Made by a program: the position numbers and the translations under genes
Part shown: in pieces, positions 5,834 through 11,203 of the stretch
Layout: every line of letters begins with the position of its first letter
Position numbering within the stretch: position 1 is the first letter of the stretch
From: an uncultured Gemmatimonadota bacterium
Lineage (GTDB): Bacteria > Gemmatimonadota > Gemmatimonadetes > Gemmatimonadales > GWC2-71-9
DNA length: 12,559 nt
Assembly (NCBI GenBank): GCA_937961295.1
Contig: CALGOK010000042.1
Span: 1-12,559 of the forward strand
Direction: 5' to 3'
Notes under the pieces: generated by a model
Seen by the model: only the letters and a program-made list of their open reading frames with translations
Database searches by the model: none
What the model was told of the DNA's origin: nothing

Positions 5834-6859
5834 GAGTCGCTGAGCGAGCGGGAACGCCGGGTCCTCGAGGCGGTGATCGAGACCTACATCGCCACCGCCG
5901 AACCCGCGGGTTCCCAGACCGTCGCCCGACGGTCGGGGCTGGGAATCTCCCCGGCCTCGATCCGCTCGACCATGAGCGACCTCGAGGCGCGCGGCCTGCT
6001 CTATCACCCGCACACCTCGGCGGGCCGGATCCCGACCGACCGGGCCTACCGGTTCTACGTCGATGCGATCGTGCGACGGAATCCGCCCGACACCCGCACC
6101 CGCGAGACCCTCGAGGCCGAGCTCACCGCCGCCTCGGTGGCCAGCGAGGAACTGCTGCGGCGGGCGGCCCAGGTCCTCGGCATCCTGACCCAGGAGCTTG
6201 GCGTGGCGGTGGCGCCGGCGCTCGAGGAGATCGTGCTCGAGCGCATCGACCTCGTCGCGGTTTCCGCCGAGCGGCTGTTGCTGGTGTTCAACCTGCAGAG
6301 CGGCATCGTGCGGACCATCTACGTCCGCGTGCCGGTGACGGTCGAGCCCGGCAAGGTCGAGGAGGTGCAGCGCGTCCTCAACGAGCGGCTGGGCGGCCTG
6401 TCGCTGCAGGAGATTCGCGCGACCCTGGCGGACCGGTTGCGCGACGCGGCCGCGAGCAGCGAGGCCGGCGAGCTGCTCGACATCGTCATTGCGGAGGGCG
6501 AGGGCATCTTCGACCTCCAGCACCCCGGCGAGGGCGTGGTGCTCGGCAGCGCGCAGCTGCTGGTCGACCAGCCCGAGTTCGCCACCAGCGAGCGGATGCG
6601 CTCGCTGCTCAGCATCACCGAGCGGCGCGACCTGCTGCGCGAGGCGCTTGCCGAGCGCCGCCGGGAGGGACTCAAGGTGACCATCGGTGCGGAGCACGAC
6701 GAGCCCGGGCTCGCCGGGTTCACCCTGGTCACCAGCACGTACCGCCGCGCCGGCGCCACCGGGGTGATCGGCGTGCTCGGCCCGACCCGGATGCCCTACG
6801 ACAAGATCATCGGCCTGGTGGAACACACGGGTCGGCTGGTGGAAGGACTGCTGCAGTGA
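5822..6859 (+). CDS. hrcA: Heat-inducible transcription repressor HrcA
   Basis: A 345-residue HrcA, the repressor of chaperone operons whose activity depends on GroEL in studied species. The N-terminal winged helix holds ISPASIRSTMSDLE at 42-55, followed by the hallmark HTSAGRIPTDRAYRFYVD at 64-81. The middle and C-terminal parts fit the GAF-like dimerisation domain, ending with the conserved GVIGVLGPTRMPYDKIIGLV. Length is typical (about 340). ATG 5822 sits inside a perfect inverted repeat that may be its own operator. It overlaps the dnaJ start by four bases (GTGA), so HrcA and DnaJ are probably made together; grpE and dnaK, often between them, are absent. Confidence 0.96.
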   Translation: MPEVESLSERERRVLEAVIETYIATAEPAGSQTVARRSGLGISPASIRSTMSDLEARGLLYHPHTSAGRIPTDRAYRFYVDAIVRRNPPDTRTRETLEAELTAASVASEELLRRAAQVLGILTQELGVAVAPALEEIVLERIDLVAVSAERLLLVFNLQSGIVRTIYVRVPVTVEPGKVEEVQRVLNERLGGLSLQEIRATLADRLRDAAASSEAGELLDIVIAEGEGIFDLQHPGEGVVLGSAQLLVDQPEFATSERMRSLLSITERRDLLREALAERRREGLKVTIGAEHDEPGLAGFTLVTSTYRRAGATGVIGVLGPTRMPYDKIIGLVEHTGRLVEGLLQ

Positions 6860-7986
6860 GCGATTACTACCAGGTCCTCGGCGTCGCGCGCGATGCCAGC
6901 GATGCCGACATCAAGAAGGCGTACCGGAAGCTCGCGATGGAATACCATCCCGATCGCAACGGGTCGCCCGAGGCCGAGGCGAAGTTCAAGGAGCTTTCCG
7001 AGGCGTACCAGATCCTCGCGGACCCGAACAAGCGCGCGCACTACGATCGCTTCGGCAGCGCCCCGAGCGGGGCCGGGGGGTTCGGTGCCGGATTCCAGCA
7101 CGTCGACCTCGCCGAGGCGCTCAACATCTTCATGCGCGACTTCGGCGGCATGGGCGGGTTCGAGAGCATCTTCGGCGGCCGGGCCGGCGGCGGCGATGTG
7201 CGTCGCGGACAGGATGTGCGCGTCACGGTGCGGGTGTCGCTGCAGGAAGTCGCGACGGGGGCGAAGCGCAGCATCAAGCTCAAGACGCTCGCCGCGTGCG
7301 AGACGTGCGGCGGCTCCGGCGCGGGGAAGGGCACCCGGCCGGTGCCGTGCGGCACCTGCGGGGGGTCGGGCGAGGTGCGCCGCGCGGCGCGCTCGATCTT
7401 CGGCCAGTTCGTGCAGGTGGGGCCCTGTCCCACCTGCCGGGGCGAGGGCAACGTCATCCGGACGCCGTGCGAAGTGTGCCGCGGCGAGGGGCGCGTGAAG
7501 AGCGAGCGCACCGTGAGCGTCGAGATTCCCCACGGCGTCGCCAGCGGCAACTACATCACCCTGCGGGGCCAGGGCGCGGCCGGCCCGCGCGGCGGGCCGC
7601 CCGGCGACCTCGTGGTGGTGATCGACGTCAAGGAAGACGAGCGCTGGACGCGCGACGGCGATGACCTCTGGGTCGAGCTGCCCGTGGCGTTCTCGCAGGC
7701 GGCGCTCGGCGCCACGCTGGTGGTCCCGTCGCCGCATGGTGACCAGTCGGTGGAGATCCCGCCCGGGACGCAGTCGGGCACGGTCATCAGCATCCGACAC
7801 AAGGGGCTGCCCCGCCTCGGCAGCACCACCCTCGGCGACCTCCACGTGCGGGCGCACGTGTGGACACCGCGCCAGCTCAACGAGGAGCAGCGCCAGCTCT
7901 TCAGCCAGCTGGCCGAGCACGAGGCCGCGGGACCGGACCGCGAAGGCGGGTTCTGGTCGAAGCTCAAGGAAGCGCTCGGCGCGTGA
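6856..7986 (+). CDS. dnaJ: Chaperone DnaJ (type I Hsp40)
   Basis: A 376-residue complete type I DnaJ, the J-domain partner that delivers substrates to DnaK and stimulates its ATPase. The J domain spans 3-67 with HPD at 31-33, followed by a Gly/Phe-rich linker, about 68-118. The zinc region has four CxxCxGxG repeats (Cys 148/151, 165/168, 191/194, 205/208), pairing as two zinc centres. The C-terminal substrate-binding domains run from about 215 to 345. GTG 6856 overlaps the hrcA stop, and its own stop overlaps the GTG of prmA. DnaK and GrpE are not encoded in the window and must be elsewhere. This could be one of several DnaJ paralogues. Confidence 0.96.
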   Translation: MSDYYQVLGVARDASDADIKKAYRKLAMEYHPDRNGSPEAEAKFKELSEAYQILADPNKRAHYDRFGSAPSGAGGFGAGFQHVDLAEALNIFMRDFGGMGGFESIFGGRAGGGDVRRGQDVRVTVRVSLQEVATGAKRSIKLKTLAACETCGGSGAGKGTRPVPCGTCGGSGEVRRAARSIFGQFVQVGPCPTCRGEGNVIRTPCEVCRGEGRVKSERTVSVEIPHGVASGNYITLRGQGAAGPRGGPPGDLVVVIDVKEDERWTRDGDDLWVELPVAFSQAALGATLVVPSPHGDQSVEIPPGTQSGTVISIRHKGLPRLGSTTLGDLHVRAHVWTPRQLNEEQRQLFSQLAEHEAAGPDREGGFWSKLKEALGA

Positions 7987-8822
7987 CGGCGCGGTGGTGG
8001 CACGTCACCGTGAGCTGCCGCCCAGACGACACCGACCGGGTCGCGGCCCGCATCGTGGCGGCCACCGGTCAGGGGGTGGAGGAGCCCGAGCCCGGGGTCG
8101 TCACCACCGTCCTCGGCACGGAGCACGACGCCAAGCGGCTGGTCGGCACGCTCGCAGGTGAGTTCCCGGGACTGGAGGGGAGCGTGGTGGAGCTCGAGCC
8201 CGTCGACTGGACCGTCCGGTGGCGCGACGGGATCGTCACGCGACGATTCGGTCGCCTGCTCCTCACACCATCGTGGTTGCCGGTCGAACCCGAGGGTGAC
8301 GAGGTGGTCGTGGTCCTCGATCCGGAGTCGGCATTCGGCAGCGGGGAGCACGGCTCCACCCGCGCAGCGCTGACGCTCCTCGAGCGTGCCCTCGTGCCCG
8401 GACAGCGGGTGCTCGACTTCGGCAGCGGTTCCGGCATCCTGGCCATTGCCGCGGCCCGGCTCGGGGCGGCGAGCGCAGTGGGCATCGAGGTCGACGACGA
8501 GGCCAATCCGATCGCCGAGGCGAACGCGGCCCGCAACGACGTGGGCGACCGCGTGACCTTCCTCCTGGGCGATGCCGGGGACCTGCACCCGCTGGTGGGT
8601 CCCGCCGACGTGGTGTGCAGCAACATCCTCCGCACCGTGAACACGCTCCTGCTCCCGGCGATTCGTGAATCGCTCCGCCCCGGTGGCGTCGCGATCTTCA
8701 GCGGGATGGAAGCCGCCGAGGCCGAGCTGTTCCTCCCCGCGCTGGCCGCATCGGGATGGACCGTGCGCGACGAGGTGCGCGACGGCGACTGGTGGGCGGT
8801 GCTGGCGGAGCGACCGGCGTGA
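7983..8822 (+). CDS. prmA: Ribosomal protein L11 methyltransferase PrmA
   Basis: A 279-residue class I SAM-dependent methyltransferase of the PrmA family, which trimethylates ribosomal protein L11. The N-terminal part, about 1-100, corresponds to the L11-recognition domain. The DPESAFGSGEHGST segment is the PrmA-specific loop (usually GTGxHxTT), SAM motif I is LDFGSGSGILAIAA, and SNIL stands in the position of the catalytic-site ANIL. It is a little shorter than the E. coli enzyme (293). The start GTG overlaps the dnaJ stop and its stop overlaps the rsmE GTG, both as GTGA. The dnaJ-prmA-rsmE order is conserved in Firmicutes, which supports the call despite motif drift. Confidence 0.88.
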   Translation: MTARWWHVTVSCRPDDTDRVAARIVAATGQGVEEPEPGVVTTVLGTEHDAKRLVGTLAGEFPGLEGSVVELEPVDWTVRWRDGIVTRRFGRLLLTPSWLPVEPEGDEVVVVLDPESAFGSGEHGSTRAALTLLERALVPGQRVLDFGSGSGILAIAAARLGAASAVGIEVDDEANPIAEANAARNDVGDRVTFLLGDAGDLHPLVGPADVVCSNILRTVNTLLLPAIRESLRPGGVAIFSGMEAAEAELFLPALAASGWTVRDEVRDGDWWAVLAERPA

Positions 8823-9544
8823 TCCGCGTCCTGGTGCCGACGGGGAGCATCGAGTCGGGTGCGACCATCGCGCTCGACGACGAGGAGGCGCGCCACCTCG
8901 AGGTGCGCCGCGCCGGCGACCGGACGGCCGCGCACGCCCTCGACGGCGCGGGCGCGCTCGGCATGGGCACCCTGCACCACACCGGCGAGAGCTGGCTGTT
9001 CGCGGTCGAGATGGCGGTGATCCAGCCGCGACCGGCCGAACTGATCCTCGCCGTCGGCGCGGGCGACAAGGATCGCTTCCTCACCGTCGCGGAGAAGGCG
9101 GCCGAGCTCGGCGTCACGCGGATCATCCCGCTGGAGACCACGCACACCCGGAGCGTGGCGTCGCGGCTCCGCGACGGTGCACTCGACAAGGCACGCCGCC
9201 GGGCACGCGAGGCCTGCAAGCAGTCGGGCAATGCCTGGGTGCCGACGATCGACGCGCTCGCCACCCTCGCCGCGCTGCCGTCACTGGCCAGCGGCGTGCG
9301 CTGGCTGCTTGCCGACCCGCGCGGCGGCGAGTTGCCCACCGCGCTCTTGCAGGATCCGGTCGGCTGGCTGATCGGGCCCGAGGCCGGATTCAGCGATGCC
9401 GAGATCGAGGCAGCGGAGGCCGACCTCGGCGCCACGCCGATCCGCCTGGGCCGGCACGTCATGCGATTCGAGACCGCCGCCGTGGCGGCGGCGGTCCTCA
9501 CCGAACGGGCCCGCGCGGAGGTGGTGCGGGCGAGGAGGGGCTGA
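8819..9544 (+). CDS. rsmE: 16S rRNA m3U1498 methyltransferase RsmE
   Basis: A 241-residue SPOUT-class methyltransferase of the RsmE family, which methylates U1498 in the 30S decoding region. The N-terminal PUA-like part includes EEARHLEVRR at 22-31. The catalytic part has AEKAAELGVTRIIPL at 91-105, EACKQSGNAWVP at 121-132, the SAM-knot motif GPEAGF at 186-191 and LGRHVMRFETA at 210-220. Three positions differ from the usual pattern: GPEGG to GPEAG, LRTETA to MRFETA, and Asn where Arg normally follows QSG. Length is near the usual 240-250. GTG 8819 overlaps the prmA stop; its TGA overlaps the ATG of the HIT gene. Confidence 0.9.
   Translation: MIRVLVPTGSIESGATIALDDEEARHLEVRRAGDRTAAHALDGAGALGMGTLHHTGESWLFAVEMAVIQPRPAELILAVGAGDKDRFLTVAEKAAELGVTRIIPLETTHTRSVASRLRDGALDKARRRAREACKQSGNAWVPTIDALATLAALPSLASGVRWLLADPRGGELPTALLQDPVGWLIGPEAGFSDAEIEAAEADLGATPIRLGRHVMRFETAAVAAAVLTERARAEVVRARRG
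9532..9538 (+). promoter_or_regulatory. Strong ribosome binding site for the HIT gene
   Basis: GAGGAGG inside the 3' end of rsmE lies five bases before ATG 9544, giving the HIT gene its own strong initiation signal despite the stop-start overlap. Confidence 0.7.
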
Positions 9545-9891
9545 TGAGCTGCATCTTCTGCCGCATCGTGGCGGGCGAGATCCCGGCCAAGGTGGTCGCG
9601 CAGTCGGAGCGCGCGCTCGCGTTTCACGACGTCAATCCGCAGGCACCGACCCACGTGCTGGTGATCCCGCGGGACCATGTTGCCACCGCCGCCGAGGCGA
9701 CGCACCTCCCCGACGGCGCGGCGATCCTCCACGAACTCTTCCAGCTCGGTGTGCAGGTGGCGAACGACCTTGGCCTCGCGTCGTCGGGGTACCGCTGCGT
9801 GATCAACACCGGCGACGAGGGCGGCCAGACGGTGCATCACCTGCACCTGCACGTGCTCGGCGGGCGCCAGATGACCTGGCCGCCGGGATGA
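9544..9891 (+). CDS. HIT-family (HINT-like) nucleotide phosphoramidase/hydrolase
   Basis: A 115-residue complete HIT protein. The family hydrolyses nucleoside phosphoramidates or dinucleotide polyphosphates; the actual substrate is unknown. The opening CIFCRIVAGEIPAKVV is the HINT N-terminus with C3 and C6, which in some members help bind zinc. The histidine triad is H99-L-H101-L-H103 followed by VLGGRQMTWPPG, the typical ending. ATG 9544 overlaps the rsmE stop (TGATG) and has a strong Shine-Dalgarno sequence. HIT genes often lie near rsmE, hemW or rpsU in bacterial genomes, so the context is ordinary. Confidence 0.95.
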   Translation: MSCIFCRIVAGEIPAKVVAQSERALAFHDVNPQAPTHVLVIPRDHVATAAEATHLPDGAAILHELFQLGVQVANDLGLASSGYRCVINTGDEGGQTVHHLHLHVLGGRQMTWPPG

Positions 9892-9925
9892 GGCGCGCCG
9901 TGCGTCGCACGAATCGGGTTCCGTC

Positions 9926-10168
9926 GTGGCCGACCTGAGCATCGTCTTCTCGACCGGCGACCTCGCCGAGCTTGCGGTGGCCAAGCTGCTGCTCGACGCG
10001 GAGGGGGTGCCGTACGTGGTGCAGGGTGAAGGGGTGCAGAACCTCTTCGGGCTCGGCTCCCTCACCGGCTTCAATCCGTTGACCGGCCCGGTGGAGGTCC
10101 GCGTGGCCGATCATGACCTGCAGTGGGCTCGCGAGGCGCTCGCCGACCTCCGGCCGGAAGGGAAGTAG
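9926..10168 (+). CDS. DUF2007-like small protein
   Basis: An 80-residue protein with the pattern of DUF2007 (putative prokaryotic signal-transducing protein). It begins ADLSIVFSTGDLAELAVAKLL, then LLDAEGVPYVVQGEG, a glycine-containing middle (LFGLGSLTGFNP) and VEVRVADHDLQWAREALADL. These fit a small alpha-beta fold; the function is unknown in the family. The only sensible start is GTG 9926, since no other start codon lies in frame after the HIT stop. Its Shine-Dalgarno sequence is weak. There is a 34-base gap before it and only four bases after it to the next small gene. Confidence 0.72.
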   Translation: MADLSIVFSTGDLAELAVAKLLLDAEGVPYVVQGEGVQNLFGLGSLTGFNPLTGPVEVRVADHDLQWAREALADLRPEGK

Positions 10169-10172
10169 CGCG

Positions 10173-10466
10173 ATGGGCAGGGACTGGGCACTCCTCATTC
10201 CGATCCTGGCACTCTCGATCCCGATCGTGGCGATCCTCTCGAATACCTGGCTCAAGGTGGCCCGGGCCCGGGCCGAGGAGGCGCGGGCCCGGGCGGGACT
10301 GCTCGGGGGGAGCGAGGCCGCCGAGCACGAGGGGCTCCGCGAGGCGGCGGCCCCCCTCCGGGGGGAGCTCGACGAGCTCCATGAGCGGCTCGATTTCAAC
10401 GAGCGCCTGCTGGTCCAGCTCCGGGAGGGGCAGTCGCTCCCCGGCTCCGGGGAGGGAGGCGGCTGA
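10173..10466 (+). CDS. Small membrane protein with coiled coil, PspB-like layout
   Basis: A 97-residue protein with one N-terminal membrane segment (about 6-23, LLIPILALSIPIVAIL), an Arg/Ala/Glu-rich linker and a charged heptad-like segment, about 55-88, containing LRGELDELHERLDFNERLL. This resembles the layout of phage-shock protein B (membrane helix plus cytoplasmic coiled coil ending in an LExxLD-like stretch), but I cannot confirm homology and no pspA or pspC is nearby. ATG 10173 follows a GGAAGGGAAG purine run. The linker DNA includes a 16-base palindrome (10259-10274) and the 3' end carries a stable hairpin. A lineage-specific envelope protein is an equal possibility. Confidence 0.65.
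   Translation: MGRDWALLIPILALSIPIVAILSNTWLKVARARAEEARARAGLLGGSEAAEHEGLREAAAPLRGELDELHERLDFNERLLVQLREGQSLPGSGEGGG
10437..10454 (+). terminator. GC hairpin near the end of the small membrane protein gene
   Basis: CTCCCCGG at 10437-10444 pairs with CCGGGGAG at 10447-10454 around a two-base centre. It lies 9 bases before the stop codon and has no T-run, so it is at best a weak or Rho-assisted terminator. Its position before a candidate rpsU promoter makes it a possible end of the upstream operon. Confidence 0.25.
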
Positions 10467-10512
10467 AGGGCGAGGCAATCCCCGTCCCCTAGCCCCAAGT
10501 CGGCTTGGCGCC

Positions 10513-10518
10513 TATCTT
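10513..10518 (+). promoter_or_regulatory. Candidate -10 element for rpsU
   Basis: TATCTT, extended to TATCTTTG, lies about 58 bases before the rpsU start in the only AT-richer patch of the 109-base gap. The extended form fits the TAnnTTTG -7 element known for Bacteroidetes sigma factors, but no matching upstream TTG element is seen at the expected distance. Upstream, 10495-10508 forms a five-pair hairpin (CCAAG/CTTGG). Confidence 0.4.
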
Positions 10519-10556
10519 TGCAGGTCTATGCACCAACCGCCCCTTTGCCGGGGCTC

Positions 10557-10568
10557 GAGAGGGGTGAT
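10557..10568 (+). promoter_or_regulatory. Strong ribosome binding site for rpsU, possibly sequestered
   Basis: GAGAGGGGTGAT resembles the extended anti-Shine-Dalgarno complement, ending seven bases before ATG 10576. It decides this start over the in-frame ATG at 10528. Upstream CCCCT at 10540-10544 can pair either with GGGG at 10550-10553 (four pairs) or with AGGGG at 10560-10564, so the site could be hidden in one fold. Confidence 0.55.
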
Positions 10569-10575
10569 TCAGGGA

Positions 10576-10770
10576 ATGTCGGAAGTCATCATCCACGATG
10601 ACGAGAGTTTCGAGCGGGCGCTCAAGCGCTTCAAGAAGAAGTGCGAGAAGGCGGGCATCCTCTCCGACCTCCGCAAGCATCGGCACTACGAGAAGCCGAG
10701 CGAGAAGAAGAAGCGGAAGATGAACGCCGCGCAGCGGAAGAACCGCCGCGGACGCTCCGCCCGTGCCTGA
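10576..10770 (+). CDS. rpsU: 30S ribosomal protein S21
   Basis: A 64-residue bS21, the small basic protein at the 30S platform next to the anti-Shine-Dalgarno end of 16S rRNA. It begins SEVIIHDDESFERALKRFKK and continues with the family's KKCEKAGIL segment and RKHRHYEKPSEKKKRK, ending in a basic Arg-rich tail. Length is within the usual range (about 58-70). ATG 10576 matches the conserved N-terminus and follows a strong Shine-Dalgarno sequence; an in-frame ATG at 10528 would add 16 untypical residues. Its stop overlaps the yqeY start by eight bases, the widely conserved rpsU-yqeY pair. Confidence 0.97.
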   Translation: MSEVIIHDDESFERALKRFKKKCEKAGILSDLRKHRHYEKPSEKKKRKMNAAQRKNRRGRSARA

Positions 10771-11203
10771 TCTCCTCGATCGCCTGCGCGGTGACCAGGT
10801 CACCGCGCGCAAGGCCTCCGACAAGGACCGTACCCTGCTGCTGGGGACGGTCCTTGCCGCGTTGAAGAACCGCGAGATCGAGCTCGGCCGCGACCTCACC
10901 GACGACGACGTGGTCGAGGTGCTGCGCAAGCAGATCAAGCAGCGCCACGACTCCGTGGAGCAGTACACCCAGGCCTCCCGCCCGGAGCTCGCCGCACGCG
11001 AGCAGGCGGAACTCGATGCCCTCAAGGGCTACCTGCCACCCGAGGCCGATCCGGCCGAGATCCGCGCCGCGGCCGACGCCGCGATCGCCGAGGGTGCCGG
11101 CGACCTCGGCAAGCTGATGGGTCGCCTCATGGGACAGTTCAAGGGGAAGGCCGACGGCAAGGTGATCAACCGGATCGCCCGCGAGGCGCTCGGGCAGGGA
11201 TGA
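10763..11203 (+). CDS. yqeY: GatB/YqeY domain-containing protein
   Basis: A 146-residue YqeY-like protein sharing the tRNA-binding tail domain of GatB, the amidotransferase subunit; the free-standing protein has no established reaction. Visible are the N-terminal helical bundle (DKDRTLLLGTVLAALKNREIE from about 20), DDVVEVLRKQIKQRHDSVEQY, LKGYLPP near 88 and the C-terminal GKLMGRLMGQFKGKADGKVI motif. Length is typical (about 148). The GTG start lies inside the 3' end of rpsU, and the stop overlaps the ATG of mutS2 as ATGA. All three are likely expressed together. Confidence 0.94.
   Translation: MPDLLDRLRGDQVTARKASDKDRTLLLGTVLAALKNREIELGRDLTDDDVVEVLRKQIKQRHDSVEQYTQASRPELAAREQAELDALKGYLPPEADPAEIRAAADAAIAEGAGDLGKLMGRLMGQFKGKADGKVINRIAREALGQG

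Noticed and set aside
5700..5860. CIRCE operator near hrcA
   Set aside because: No TTAGCACTC/GAGTGCTAA pair is present; the inverted repeat found there has a different sequence and spacer.
2528..6826. A minus-strand open frame of about 1430 codons antisense to dprA, the oxidoreductase, hemW and hrcA
   Set aside because: It is a by-product of high GC and codon bias on the plus strand; its composition is Arg/His/Gly-rich with no recognisable domain, and it opposes four well-recognised genes.
10259..10274. 16-base palindrome of alternating GGCCCGGG in the small membrane protein gene
   Set aside because: It encodes an Ala-Arg repeat in the linker and is explained by repeated GCC/CGG codons in a GC-rich genome.
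10351..10380. C-run/G-run hairpin and GGAGCTC-GAC-GAGCTCC repeat
   Set aside because: They are inside the coding frame and follow from Pro/Leu/Arg/Gly and Glu-Leu codons; there is no T-run or other sign of a terminator.
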